This document shows positions 18,711-27,241 of a stretch of DNA of 64,000 bases, in pieces. The stretch is taken from NCBI RefSeq assembly GCF_003001815.1, contig NZ_PVMZ01000007.1, forward strand, positions 248,001 to 312,000. The letters run 5' to 3'. The first letter of the stretch is position 1, and every line of letters begins with the position of its first letter. The position numbers were made by a program, and so were the translations under genes. The notes under the pieces were generated by a model. That model did no database searches, was not told the origin of the DNA, and was given only the letters and a program-made list of their open reading frames with translations. The DNA comes from Actinoplanes italicus. Its GTDB lineage: Bacteria > Actinomycetota > Actinomycetes > Mycobacteriales > Micromonosporaceae.

Positions 18711-18724
18711 TGGGAGCGCTCCCA
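18711..18724. promoter_or_regulatory. CebR-type 14-bp operator
   Basis: TGGGAGCGCTCCCA is a perfect palindrome identical to the consensus operator of the LacI-family cellobiose repressor CebR of streptomycetes. It lies 65 bp upstream of the secreted cellulase start. Repression relieved by cello-oligosaccharides is the expected regulation. Confidence 0.9.
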
Positions 18725-18788
18725 GCGCGGGTTCCCCCACTGCCGTTCCCCAGCGGCGGCCCGCGACCATCCCCCGAGGTGATGTTTC

Positions 18789-20177
18789 GTGAAACGCCGT
18801 ACCGCCACCATCCTAACCACGGTGCTAGCCGTGGCCGCGGCCTCGACCGCCGCCTTCTTCGCGCTCCCGGCGAGCGCGGAGACGGCGGCGTTCACCGTCC
18901 AGAACGCCTGGAGCAACGGATACCAGGCCCAGGTGACCGTCAACAACAACACGTCGTCGCAGATCAGCACGTGGAAGGTCGAGCTGACCTTCCCGGCCGG
19001 GACGACCGTCGCCCAGTCCTGGAACGCCACGCAGGCCGGCAGCGGCAGCACCTACACCTTCACGCCCGCGGGCTGGAACGCCACAATCGCGGCCGGAGCC
19101 TCCACCAGTTTCGGCTTCATCGTCAACGGCGCCGGCCGCCCGACGAGCTGCCTGGTCAACGGTCAGGCCTGCACCGGCACGACCCCGTCCTCGCCGTCGC
19201 CCAGCGTCCCGTCCTCGCCCAGCCCCAGCGCGAGCACCTCCACGCCGCCTCCCACCAGCGGCACGCCGGTGCAGGTCAACGGCCAGCTGCGGGTCTGCGG
19301 CACGAAGCTGTGCAACGAGAGCGGCCAGGCGGTCCAGCTCAAGGGCATGAGCACGCACGGTATCCAGTGGTTCCCGAACTGCTACACCGACGCCTCGCTC
19401 GACGTGCTCGCCAAGGAGTGGAACTCCGACCTGTTCCGGATCTCGATGTACGTCCAGGAGCAGGGTTACGAGACCGACCCGGCCGGGTTCACCAACCGCG
19501 TGAACAACCTGGTCGAGGAGGCCACCGAGCGCGGCATGTACGCGCTCATCGACTTCCACATCCTCACCCCGGGCGACCCGGCGTTCAACCTGGAACGCGC
19601 AAAGACCTTCTTCGCGCAGGTCTCGGCCCGGCACGCGAACAAGAAGAACGTCATCTACGAGATCGCCAACGAGCCGAACGGCGTGAGCTGGGCACAGATC
19701 AAGAACTACGCCGATCAGGTCATCCCGGTGATCCGGGCGAACGACCCGGACGGCGTCGTGATCGTCGGCACCCGCGGCTGGTCGTCGCTGGGCGTCTCGG
19801 AGGGCTCGAACTCCTCCGAGATCGTGAACAACCCGGTCAGCGCGTCGAACGTGATGTACGCCTTCCACTACTACGCGGCGTCGCACAAGGACAACTACCG
19901 CGCCGAGGTGGAGCGGGCCGCGGCCTCGCTGCCGCTGTTCGTGACCGAGTTCGGCACGGTGACCTACACCGGTGACGGCGCGGTCGACGTGGCCAGCAGC
20001 AACGCCTGGTTCGACCTGCTGGACCGGCTCAAGATCGGTTACGCCAACTGGACGTACTCCGACGCGAGCGAGGGCAGCGCGGCCTTCAAGCCGGGCACCT
20101 GCAACGCCGGCTCCTTCGCCGGCACCGGTTCGCTGACCGAGTCCGGGGCGCTGCTGCGCAACCGCATCCGCGCCTGA
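18789..20177 (+). CDS. Secreted cellulase: CBM2 plus GH5 catalytic domain
   Basis: A 462-residue secreted endoglucanase. Signal peptide residues 1-31 (MKRRTATIL start, ASAET cleavage region); family 2 cellulose-binding module about 33-130 (AFTVQNAWSNGYQAQVTV, SWNATQAGSG, GFIVNG); Ser/Pro linker about 131-158; then a GH5 barrel. Catalytic acid Glu is in EIANEPNG near residue 295 and the nucleophile Glu in FVTEFGTV near 385. Start GTG 18789. A CebR box upstream predicts cellobiose induction, and a strong hairpin terminator follows the stop. Typical of CelA/EglA-type enzymes of GH5 subfamily 2. Confidence 0.95.
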   Translation: MKRRTATILTTVLAVAAASTAAFFALPASAETAAFTVQNAWSNGYQAQVTVNNNTSSQISTWKVELTFPAGTTVAQSWNATQAGSGSTYTFTPAGWNATIAAGASTSFGFIVNGAGRPTSCLVNGQACTGTTPSSPSPSVPSSPSPSASTSTPPPTSGTPVQVNGQLRVCGTKLCNESGQAVQLKGMSTHGIQWFPNCYTDASLDVLAKEWNSDLFRISMYVQEQGYETDPAGFTNRVNNLVEEATERGMYALIDFHILTPGDPAFNLERAKTFFAQVSARHANKKNVIYEIANEPNGVSWAQIKNYADQVIPVIRANDPDGVVIVGTRGWSSLGVSEGSNSSEIVNNPVSASNVMYAFHYYAASHKDNYRAEVERAAASLPLFVTEFGTVTYTGDGAVDVASSNAWFDLLDRLKIGYANWTYSDASEGSAAFKPGTCNAGSFAGTGSLTESGALLRNRIRA

Positions 20178-20187
20178 CCCGCGAACT

Positions 20188-20232
20188 CCGCCGGGCCCGC
20201 CTCCCTTCCACCGGGCGGGCCCGGCGGTCTTT
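20188..20232 (+). terminator. Intrinsic terminator after the cellulase gene
   Basis: A perfect 14-bp stem CCGCCGGGCCCGCC (20188-20201) pairs with GGCGGGCCCGGCGG (20214-20227) across a 12-base loop, followed by TCTTT. It sits 10 bp past the cellulase stop. Confidence 0.9.
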
Positions 20233-20241
20233 AAAGCTTGC

Positions 20242-20253
20242 ACTTATATAAGT
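20242..20253. promoter_or_regulatory. Palindromic operator upstream of arsR-like gene
   Basis: ACTTATATAAGT is a perfect 12-bp palindrome in an otherwise GC-rich region, 22 bp before the ArsR-family start. ArsR proteins bind AT-rich palindromes like this, so autoregulation is probable. The overlapping TTGCAC at 20238-20243 may be a -35 element. Confidence 0.65.
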
Positions 20254-20275
20254 CGCATCTGATAGGGTTCCGCTC

Positions 20276-20644
20276 GTGCATGCGTTCGATGTGCTCGGCG
20301 ATCCGGTCCGCCGCCGGATCCTCGAGCTGCTCGCCGAGGGCGAGCTGACCTCCGGAGCCGTCACCGCCGTCATCCGTGCGGAGTTCGGCATCACCCAGCC
20401 GGCCGTGTCCCAGCACCTCAAGGTGCTGCGTGACAACGGTTTCGCCACCGTGCGCCCGGCGGGCGCACGCCGTCTCTACGCGGTCGACCACACCGCGTTG
20501 CGGCAGGTGGACGAGTGGCTGGCCCCCTTCCGGAGGTTCTGGGCGCCGCACCTGTCCGCGATGGCCACCGAGGTGGCCCGCGGCAAGCGCCTGCGGCGAC
20601 TGGCCGAGGGCGCGGGACCCACCGATGCGAGGAGCGGAAGATGA
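20276..20644 (+). CDS. ArsR-family transcriptional regulator
   Basis: A 122-residue winged-helix repressor. The N-terminus VLGDPVRRRILELLAEGELTSG and recognition helix ITQPAVSQHLKVLRDNGF match the ArsR subgroup paired with AHSA1/SRPBCC genes. No metal-binding Cys motif (CxC) is present, so it is not a metal sensor of the SmtB/ArsR type. GTG 20276 gives the canonical start. Its stop overlaps the SRPBCC ATG (ATGA at 20641-20644), so the two are translationally coupled. Confidence 0.9.
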   Translation: MHAFDVLGDPVRRRILELLAEGELTSGAVTAVIRAEFGITQPAVSQHLKVLRDNGFATVRPAGARRLYAVDHTALRQVDEWLAPFRRFWAPHLSAMATEVARGKRLRRLAEGAGPTDARSGR

Positions 20645-21270
20645 TCGACGTCAAGGAGCAGATCAACCAGGTACGGCGTGCCGTCGGCACCCGCGTGCTG
20701 GAGGCCGGTGAGGCCCGGGTGATGACGATCAGCCAGGTCTACGACACCGACCAGGACGATCTGTGGGACGTGGTCACCAACCCGGAGCGGATCCCGCGCT
20801 GGTTCCTGCCCGTCTCCGGTGACCTGCGCGAGGGCGGGAAGTACCAGTTCGAGGGGAACGCCGGCGGCACCATCACCAAGTGCGACAAGCCGAATCTGGT
20901 CGCCGCCACCTGGGAGTTCAACGGCGGGATCAGCTGGGTCGAGGTCCGCATCACGCCCGAGGGCGACGGCGCCCGGTTCGAGCTGGAGCACGTGGCCCTG
21001 GTCGACGAGGAGCACTGGGAGCAGTACGGCCCCGGCGCCGTCGGGCTGGGCTGGGAGGGCGCGTTCTGGGGGCTGCGCAACCACCTGGCGGGGGCGGAGG
21101 GAACGATCACCCCGGAGAACGCGATGGAATGGTCGATGTCCTCCGACGGCAAGGACTTCCTGCGACTCAGCTCAGACGCGTGGATCGAGGCCGACATCGC
21201 CTCCGGCACCGACCCCGGGCGCGCCCGCCGGCAGGGGGACAACACCCTCAAGGCGTACCTCGGCGAATAG
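20641..21270 (+). CDS. SRPBCC / AHSA1-like protein
   Basis: A 209-residue START-fold protein: VMTISQVYDTDQDDLWDVVTNPERIPRWF, then PVSGDLREGGKYQFEGN, and the AHSA1 block WEFNGGISWVEVRITPEG. This ArsR plus AHSA1 pairing is widespread in actinobacteria; the protein presumably binds a small ligand. ATG 20641 was chosen because it overlaps the ArsR stop and starts MIDVKEQINQVRR. The role is unknown beyond fold. Confidence 0.85.
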   Translation: MIDVKEQINQVRRAVGTRVLEAGEARVMTISQVYDTDQDDLWDVVTNPERIPRWFLPVSGDLREGGKYQFEGNAGGTITKCDKPNLVAATWEFNGGISWVEVRITPEGDGARFELEHVALVDEEHWEQYGPGAVGLGWEGAFWGLRNHLAGAEGTITPENAMEWSMSSDGKDFLRLSSDAWIEADIASGTDPGRARRQGDNTLKAYLGE

Positions 21271-21280
21271 GGTTGTCCGG

Positions 21281-21622
21281 GTGACCGGTGCGGAACTTCT
21301 TCAGTACTGTCTCGCCAAGCCCGGAGCCTGGCAGGACGAGCCGTGGGAGGGTGACGTCGTCGCCAAGGTGGGCGCCAAGATCTTCGCCTTCCTGGGCGGC
21401 GGCGGCACCGTCGGCGTCAAGTGCGGCAAGGGCCGCGACCTGGCCGACGAGTGGCTCGCCCGCTATCCGTCGGACGCCACGGCCAGCGCCTACATCGGGC
21501 GGCACGGATGGAACACGCTGCGGCTCGGCGGCGCCATCCCGGACGACGAGATCCTCGAGGCGGTCGACGCGTCGTACGAGGCCGTGGTCGCGGCGCTGCC
21601 GAAGAAGGACCGCCCGGCTTGA
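21281..21622 (+). CDS. MmcQ/YjbR family protein
   Basis: A 113-residue CyaY-like-fold protein. LLQYCLAKPGAWQDEPWEGDVVAKVGAKIFAFLG and the C-terminal HGWNTLRLGGAIPDDEILEAVDASYEAVV are diagnostic for the YjbR/MmcQ family, proposed to bind DNA or ligands. GTG 21281 starts 10 bp after the SRPBCC stop, so it may be part of the ArsR operon. Function uncertain. Confidence 0.85.
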   Translation: MTGAELLQYCLAKPGAWQDEPWEGDVVAKVGAKIFAFLGGGGTVGVKCGKGRDLADEWLARYPSDATASAYIGRHGWNTLRLGGAIPDDEILEAVDASYEAVVAALPKKDRPA

Positions 21623-21644
21623 CCTCAAGGGGGCTTGAGGTCGG

Positions 21645-22406
21645 ATGCTGGGGCACATGGACGTCAATGCCTATCTCGACCGCATCGGAGCGCCGCGCAC
21701 CGGGCCTGAGGGCGTGGCCCGGCTGCGCGCGCTCCATCGGGCCCACCTGACCACGGTGCCCTTCGAGAACCTCGACATTCACCTCGGCACCCGCATCTCG
21801 CTCGACACCGAAGACCTTTTCGACAAGGTCGTACGGCGGGCGCGCGGCGGATTCTGTTACGAGCTCAACGGCCTGTTCGCGGTTCTGCTGGAGGAGCTCG
21901 GCCACAGCGTCGTCCGGCTGGCCGCCCGCGTGCACGGCGGAGAACGGCTCGGCCCGCCGTACGACCACCTGGTCCTGCTCGTCGACGGGCGCTGGCTTGT
22001 CGATGTCGGATTCGGCGACCACAGCGAGTACCCGCTGGACTTCGGCTCGCGTACCGACCAGGACGATCCGGCCGGCCGCTTCCTGCTGGCCGACACCCCC
22101 GACGGGGACGTGGACGTGCTGCGCGACGGCAAACCGCGGTACCGCATCGAGACCCGGCCCCGGACGCTCGACGACTTCGTGGCCACCTGCTGGTTCCAGC
22201 AGACCAACCCCGGCTCGCACTTCACCGTCAAGACCGTGTGCACCCTGCTCACCGACGGCGGCCGGGTCACCCTCAGCGACCGGACCCTGATCGTCACCAC
22301 CGGTGACTCCCGCGCCGAGACCGAGCTGTCCGATGACCAGGCGCTGCTCGCGGCCTACCGCGACCACTTCGGCATCCACCTCCCGGCCGGCACCACGTTC
22401 CGCTGA
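21645..22406 (+). CDS. nat: Arylamine N-acetyltransferase
   Basis: A 253-residue cytosolic acetyl-CoA:arylamine N-acetyltransferase. The catalytic triad is readable: Cys in RGGFCYELNG near residue 71, His in YDHLVLLVDG near 108 and Asp in VDVGFGDHSEYP near 122. In actinomycetes such enzymes detoxify arylamines or act as amide synthases for ansamycins; no PKS genes lie here, so detoxification is more likely. ATG 21645 has GAGG upstream; a second in-frame ATG at 21657 (MDVNAYLDRIG) matches the usual family N-terminus and is a good alternative. Confidence 0.93.
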   Translation: MLGHMDVNAYLDRIGAPRTGPEGVARLRALHRAHLTTVPFENLDIHLGTRISLDTEDLFDKVVRRARGGFCYELNGLFAVLLEELGHSVVRLAARVHGGERLGPPYDHLVLLVDGRWLVDVGFGDHSEYPLDFGSRTDQDDPAGRFLLADTPDGDVDVLRDGKPRYRIETRPRTLDDFVATCWFQQTNPGSHFTVKTVCTLLTDGGRVTLSDRTLIVTTGDSRAETELSDDQALLAAYRDHFGIHLPAGTTFR

Positions 22407-22429
22407 TCTTCACGGCGGGGCGGGACCGG

Positions 22430-22475
22430 GGTGTCCCGGGAAAGCGGGACGGGTGTCCGTGGAAACCGGGACACC
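22430..22475. promoter_or_regulatory. Inverted repeat upstream of membrane protein gene
   Basis: GGTGTCCCGG (22430-22439) is repeated inverted as CCGGGACACC (22466-22475), with related GGTGTCC at 22452-22458 and CGGGAC several times between. It may be an operator or a structured leader 70 bp before the start at 22545. Only the repeat itself is directly seen. Confidence 0.4.
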
Positions 22476-22544
22476 GGGCGGGAGAGCTTGTGCCGGCGGG
22501 CCGCGCGGCCCGCGTACAGCATCCCGGTCTTCAAGGAGCTTTTG

Positions 22545-23231
22545 ATGAGTCACGTCCCGGATCTCGCCGCCCCGCCCGCGCCCGTCACCGCGCAGCCGCG
22601 CGGCTGGGCGGTCGCCGGAGTCCTCGCCGGTGCCGCCGGCTTCAGCGCCCTGGTCCTCGAGTCGGGACTGGCGATGTTCGACCAGAAGGAGGCGTACGCC
22701 GACGCGGCGCTCATGTACGCCGAGACCCACGACCGGAGCCTGATCATCGCGGTGTTCCTGCCGCTGATGGTCCTGGCCGCACTGACCGCCGCGATCTTCG
22801 GCGCCGGGCTGCGCCGCTGGCTGGCCGCCCAGTCCCCGGCCGGTTCGCTGCTGCCGGAACTCGCCGGGTGGGGCGCGCTGCTCGTCGCCGCGCTCAGCCT
22901 GGTCGGGTCCGGGCCGGTGACCGAGGTGTACTTCCAGGTGCTGCACACGTACAACCCGGCCGACCCGGACATCGCGATGACCCTGCAGCGGCTGCTCGAC
23001 ACCCTGCCGTGGGTCTGGACGGGCCTGCTGCTCAGCACCGGTTCGCTGACCGTCGCCGCGCTCCGGCACGGCGCCGCGCCGCGCTGGCTGGGGTGGGTCA
23101 GCGCCGTCTTCACGGTCCTGATGATCGCCGTCAACGTCTTCCCGCAGCAGTACCTCACCGGCTACCTCGGCGCGATCTGGCTGGTCATCGCCGGTGCGGG
23201 TTTCGCTCTCCGCCGCCGCCCGGCTGTGTGA
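22545..23231 (+). CDS. Integral membrane protein of unknown function
   Basis: A 228-residue protein with about six transmembrane helices (GWAVAGVLAGAAGFSALVL, LIIAVFLPLMVLAALTAAIF, LLVAALSLVGS, the region around LPWVWTGLLLSTGSL, WLGWVSAVFTVLMIAVNV, LGAIWLVIAGAGFAL). ATG 22545 is set by AAGGAG 7 bp upstream; longer upstream frames run through the inverted repeat. No conserved catalytic motif. It stands alone before a sensor kinase on the same strand. Resembles small DUF4386-like membrane proteins only in general layout. Confidence 0.72.
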   Translation: MSHVPDLAAPPAPVTAQPRGWAVAGVLAGAAGFSALVLESGLAMFDQKEAYADAALMYAETHDRSLIIAVFLPLMVLAALTAAIFGAGLRRWLAAQSPAGSLLPELAGWGALLVAALSLVGSGPVTEVYFQVLHTYNPADPDIAMTLQRLLDTLPWVWTGLLLSTGSLTVAALRHGAAPRWLGWVSAVFTVLMIAVNVFPQQYLTGYLGAIWLVIAGAGFALRRRPAV

Positions 23232-23331
23232 GGCGCCGGGGGTGCTGCCGGTGGGGTGGGGCTGTACGGCCGGTTGGAGGAGGCACGATCGGACGAGCGG
23301 TCACGGCGGAGACGGCTGACATCATGGCCGC

Positions 23332-25491
23332 GTGCGGGGGATGTCGACGGGGCGCTGGTCCGGGGATCGGGTTGCGGCGGTGGTCGTCGCCGGGAGTTCG
23401 CTGACGATCGCGGGCGTCGCGGTGCTGATGCTGCCGTTCTCACGGTCGGACGAGGCGTGGACCGAATGGTTCTATCTGAACGACGTGATCGTGGGCGTCG
23501 TGTACGGCCTGATGGCGGGTCTGCTGATCGGGCGCGGGGCCCGGGTCGTCGGCGGGTTCGCCGGGCTCGCGGCCATCGGGTGCGGGGTGGCCGCGGCGGG
23601 GCAACGGTATCCGCTGCTGGACGTCGCGGGCGGGCCGCCGTTCGCGGAGGTGTTCCTGGCGCTGCTCGGGACCGCGTGGGTGCCGGGGACGCTCGCGTTG
23701 ATCACCGTGGTGCCGTGGCTGGTGCGCGACGATCGGCTGCCGGGGTACGCCCGGGTCGCCGTCGCGGCCGGGGTGCTGGTCAGCGCGACGATCACGCTGA
23801 TGCGCGTGGTCCGGCCGGTCAATGGACTGATCCCGGCCGGCAACCGGGAGTGGGACGCGTTCGTCGAGGAGACTCTGCCCGTACAGATGGGGATCGTGGT
23901 TCTGCTCGGGCTTCTGGCCGCCGGTGACGCGGGACTGCGGTGGCGGCGGCTGCCCGAGGAGCGGCGGCGCGGGCTCGGCTGGCTGACCATCGGCGCGGGG
24001 TTGATGGCGTTGTCGTTCGTGCCACTGGCGTTGCCGTTGCCGGTGTCGGTGCCGCTCGTTTCCGCGTCGGTGACTCCGGTGCTGCAGATGGCGGCGCAGG
24101 CCTTCTTCCCGGCGGCGACGCTGGTCGTGGTGCTGCGGCAGCGGCTGTGGGGCATCGACGTGGCGGTCAGCCGGGCACTGCTCTGGTCGCTGCTCACCGC
24201 CGGGTCGGTGGCGGCGTACGTGCTGGTCGCGCAGGCCGTGGTGTGGCTGGTGCCGCTGCCGGACGGCACGCCGGGGGCGGTCGCGGCGGCGGTTCTGGCG
24301 GTTGCGGTGTTCCCGGCCCGGACCTGGCTGCAGGCCCGGGTGGATCACCTGGTGCGCGGGCCGTCGGCGCGGCCGGGTACGGCTGCCGAGCGGCTGGCCC
24401 GGCGGATCGGGACGGACGAGAGCGGGCCGGTCCAGGGCGCCGTGGAGGCGATCCGCGAGTCGGTGCGGCTGCACTACGTGCGCCTGGAGACCGGCGACCC
24501 GGCCGGATCGATCATGCCGACGGGAGACAGAACGGTCGTTCTGGCGAAGGGTGAGGCAACGGCAAACCCTCCCACCCAAGACAGAACGTTCATTCCCGCG
24601 AAGGGTGAGGCAACGGCAAACCCTCCCACCCAAGACAGAACGTTCGTTCTCGCGAACGACGTGGCGCCCGTGCTGGCGGAGGCCGGGACGCCGGGTGGGC
24701 CGGAACTCGTCGTGCCGCTGACCTACGGCGGAGCGGCTGTCGGGCGGCTCGTGGTCACCGGCGCGCCGGGCGAGCGCCTCGACGGGCGTACCAGAAAAGA
24801 TCTTGATGTTCTCGCCGGACCCGTCGCGGCGGTCGCGCAGCTCGCCGTGCGTGGTGAGGAGCTGGCTGCGGCCCGGGCGCGGACCACGGCGGCCCGGGTC
24901 GAGGAGCGGCGGCTGCTGCGCCGGGAGTTGCACGATCGGCTCGGGCCCACGCTCGTCGGGATCGGGCTGACCGTGCAGGGCGCCCGCAACATGCTCGGCG
25001 CCGGACGGGCCGCGGAGGCCGATGAGCTGCTCGGGCAGTTGCGGGCCGAGCTCGATCGCAGCGCCGAGGACGTACGGACGCTGGCGCGGGCACTGCTGCC
25101 GCCGTCGCTGGAGCGTGACGGGCTGGGCGCGGCGGTCACCGAGCTGGCGCAGCGGCTCGGCGGCACCGATCTGGCGGTGACCGCCGAGGTGTCCGGTGAC
25201 GCCGGGAGCCTGCGTCCCGAGGTGGCCGCGGGACTGTACGGAATCGCGGCGGAGGCGCTGGTCAACGCGCGCCGGCACGCCCGTGCGGCGGCGGCCGCGG
25301 TGCGGCTGACTGTGGCCGGGGACGCGGTACTCCTGGAGGTGACCGACGACGGCCGTGGCCTGGACGTGGCGGCCGAGCCGGGGATCGGCCTGCAGTCGAT
25401 GCGGGAGCGGGCCGAGGAACTGGGTGGCACGCTGTCGCTGGCGGGGGCCGCGCCGACGGGTACGTGCGTACGCGTGGAGGTGCCCCGATGA
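23332..25491 (+). CDS. Membrane sensor histidine kinase (HisKA_3 type) with internal tandem repeat
   Basis: A 719-residue kinase. An N-terminal membrane domain with about eight helices (residues 10-335) precedes a GAF-like region, a dimerisation helix with the phosphoacceptor His in LLRRELHDRLGPTLVG near residue 537, and a C-terminal ATPase (EALVNARRHA, LEVTDDGRGL, GIGLQSMRERAEELGG). Between membrane and GAF-like parts an 18-residue unit (AKGEATANPPTQDRT) is repeated in frame at DNA 24526-24657, unusual for this family. GTG 23332 or ATG 23341 may start. Its stop overlaps the ATG of the NarL-type regulator. Signal unknown. Confidence 0.9.
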   Translation: MRGMSTGRWSGDRVAAVVVAGSSLTIAGVAVLMLPFSRSDEAWTEWFYLNDVIVGVVYGLMAGLLIGRGARVVGGFAGLAAIGCGVAAAGQRYPLLDVAGGPPFAEVFLALLGTAWVPGTLALITVVPWLVRDDRLPGYARVAVAAGVLVSATITLMRVVRPVNGLIPAGNREWDAFVEETLPVQMGIVVLLGLLAAGDAGLRWRRLPEERRRGLGWLTIGAGLMALSFVPLALPLPVSVPLVSASVTPVLQMAAQAFFPAATLVVVLRQRLWGIDVAVSRALLWSLLTAGSVAAYVLVAQAVVWLVPLPDGTPGAVAAAVLAVAVFPARTWLQARVDHLVRGPSARPGTAAERLARRIGTDESGPVQGAVEAIRESVRLHYVRLETGDPAGSIMPTGDRTVVLAKGEATANPPTQDRTFIPAKGEATANPPTQDRTFVLANDVAPVLAEAGTPGGPELVVPLTYGGAAVGRLVVTGAPGERLDGRTRKDLDVLAGPVAAVAQLAVRGEELAAARARTTAARVEERRLLRRELHDRLGPTLVGIGLTVQGARNMLGAGRAAEADELLGQLRAELDRSAEDVRTLARALLPPSLERDGLGAAVTELAQRLGGTDLAVTAEVSGDAGSLRPEVAAGLYGIAAEALVNARRHARAAAAAVRLTVAGDAVLLEVTDDGRGLDVAAEPGIGLQSMRERAEELGGTLSLAGAAPTGTCVRVEVPR
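24526..24657 (+). repeat. 54-bp in-frame tandem repeat inside the kinase gene
   Basis: Units at 24526-24579 and 24580-24633 plus a partial third at 24634-24657 each start GACAGAACG and contain GGTGAGGCAACGGCAAACCC. The period (54) keeps frame, adding 18 residues per unit. Composition is less GC-rich than the rest of the gene, suggesting an inserted or expanded linker. Confidence 0.9.
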
Positions 25492-26135
25492 GTGTCCGCG
25501 TGGTGATCGTCGACGACCATCCGATGTTCCGGATGGGCCTGAGGTCGCTGCTGTCCTCACTGGACGGCCTGGAGGTCGCCGGGGAGGCCGCGGACCTGCG
25601 CACGGCCCTCGACCTGGTGGCCGCGACACGGCCGGGCGTGGTGCTGATGGACCTGCACCTGGAGGCCGGCGGTTCGGGGGTGGAGGCGACCGCCGAGCTG
25701 GTCCGCCGCGACCCGGACGTGCGGGTGCTGGTGGTGACGATGCTGGACGACGACGACTCGCTCTTCGCGGCGATGCGGGCCGGGGCACGTGGCTATCTGC
25801 TGAAGAACGCGGGTCCGGACGAGCTGGAGCGGGCGGTACGCGCGGTCGCCAACGGGGACGCGCTGTTCTCCGGTCCGATCGCGCAGCGGGCGCTGGGGTT
25901 CCTGACCGGCGCCCGGCAGTCCGGGTCGCCGTTCCCGGAGCTGACCCAGCGGGAGCTGGACGTGCTGGACCTGGTGGCGCGCGGGCTGGACAACCTGGCG
26001 GTGGCCCGGCGGCTCTCACTGAGCGACAAGACGGTCCGCAACTACCTGTCGACGATCCTGATGAAGCTGCGGGTCGCGGACCGGGCGCAGGCGATCGTAC
26101 GGGCGCGGGAGGCGGGGCTGGGCGGCGTGCCGTGA
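25488..26135 (+). CDS. NarL/LuxR-type response regulator
   Basis: A 215-residue regulator. The receiver starts VRVVIVDDHPMFRMGL; the phosphoacceptor Asp is in VVLMDLHLEAGG near residue 54; the conserved Lys is in GYLLKNAGPDEL. The C-terminal LuxR helix-turn-helix reads LTQRELDVLDLVARGLDN and SLSDKTVRNYLSTILMKL. ATG 25488 overlaps the kinase stop (ATGA), so the two are a coupled two-component pair. Its operon ends 22 bp before the converging siderophore-binding protein gene. Confidence 0.94.
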   Translation: MSVRVVIVDDHPMFRMGLRSLLSSLDGLEVAGEAADLRTALDLVAATRPGVVLMDLHLEAGGSGVEATAELVRRDPDVRVLVVTMLDDDDSLFAAMRAGARGYLLKNAGPDELERAVRAVANGDALFSGPIAQRALGFLTGARQSGSPFPELTQRELDVLDLVARGLDNLAVARRLSLSDKTVRNYLSTILMKLRVADRAQAIVRAREAGLGGVP

Positions 26136-26157
26136 CCCCGCCTCCGGGCGGCCGTCG

Positions 26158-27195
26158 TCAGGCGAGCTTCTTGGACTTCGTGATCGCCGCGGTCAGCGCC
26201 TCGAGCAGCGGGGCGGAACCGGCCCACGAGTAGATCGGCACGGCCTGCCACGGGAAGACCTGGTTGGCCTTGACGGCGGGCAGCGCGCTCCAGCCGGGCT
26301 TCGCGGCCAGGTCGTTGGGCTGCAGGGTGCCGGTCCGCGCGTCCAGGAAGATGATGTCGGCGTGGTACTTGTCGGCGTTCTCCCAGCTCAGCGACTCGTA
26401 ATAGTCACCGCCGTCGGTCTTCTCCGGGACGATGATGTCGACGCCCAGCTCCTTGAAGTACATGAGGTCGGAGGACACCTTCGGGTTCGACACGTAGAAG
26501 ATGTCGGCGGCGCCGGAGCCGGCGAGCACCTTGATGCCGCCGCTGGCCTTGGCGGCCGCGGACAGATCGGCGGCGGCCTTCTCGAAGCGGGCCTTGGCCT
26601 CGGTGACCTTCGGCGCGTCGAGGTCGGCGCCCAGCGACTTGGCCAGTTCGGCGTACCGCTCGATCGGCTTGGTCAGCGGCACCCGGCCGACGGTGATGGT
26701 GGCGGTCGGCGCGAGCTTGAGGATCTGGTCCTTGCTCTCGTCCGGGATGTACCAGTACGCGCCCGGGTCGAACATGTGGGTGATCAGCAGCTCGGGAGCG
26801 AGCGCGGCGTACTTCTCGACGGAGAACTCACCCCACGCGTTGCCGATGATCTGGACCTTGCTGATGTCCAGCGAACCGGCCTGCGGCTCGGCGGTGCCGT
26901 CGGCCTTCTTCGTCTCACCGAAGACGCCGACGATCGAGTCCTGCAGGCCCAGGTCGGCCAGCGCCGCGGCGGTGCCCGTGAAGGCCACGACCTTCTTCGG
27001 CGTGCTCGGGGCGGTCAGCGCCTTGGGCTGGTCGTCGGTGAACGACCAGGGGCCGGCGGCGGCGTTGGAGGCGGCCGGCGACGACCCGGTCTCGTTCTTG
27101 CTGCCACCGCAGGCGGCGAGCAGCGCGCCGGCACCGACCGCGCCACCAGCGGCCAGCAGGCCACGACGGGACAAAGAAAGCTGCGAGTACTTCAT
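26158..27195 (-). CDS. Iron-siderophore ABC importer substrate-binding lipoprotein
   Basis: A 345-residue FepB/FhuD-like protein tethered to the membrane. The signal has a twin-arginine look (SLSRRGLLAAGGAVGAGALL) ending in lipobox LAAC. Family blocks include KKVVAFTGTAAALADLG, IVGVFGETKKADG, and ELLITHMFDPGAYW. Residues near the C-terminus (ADIIFLDARTG) match the second lobe. ATG 27195 is preferred to TTG 27201. It diverges from the two FecCD permeases and ATPase over an iron box, so the four genes make one importer for ferric siderophores, derepressed by iron starvation. Confidence 0.92.
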   Translation of the reverse strand: MKYSQLSLSRRGLLAAGGAVGAGALLAACGGSKNETGSSPAASNAAAGPWSFTDDQPKALTAPSTPKKVVAFTGTAAALADLGLQDSIVGVFGETKKADGTAEPQAGSLDISKVQIIGNAWGEFSVEKYAALAPELLITHMFDPGAYWYIPDESKDQILKLAPTATITVGRVPLTKPIERYAELAKSLGADLDAPKVTEAKARFEKAAADLSAAAKASGGIKVLAGSGAADIFYVSNPKVSSDLMYFKELGVDIIVPEKTDGGDYYESLSWENADKYHADIIFLDARTGTLQPNDLAAKPGWSALPAVKANQVFPWQAVPIYSWAGSAPLLEALTAAITKSKKLA

Positions 27196-27241
27196 CTTCA
27201 AGTCTTTCTGGGGTACGACCGGCCCTTCGACCGCGTGCGAT

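Noticed and set aside
23440..26019. 859-codon minus-strand frame opposite the histidine kinase
   Set aside because: Pro/Arg-rich shadow; the kinase and regulator on the plus strand have all motifs.
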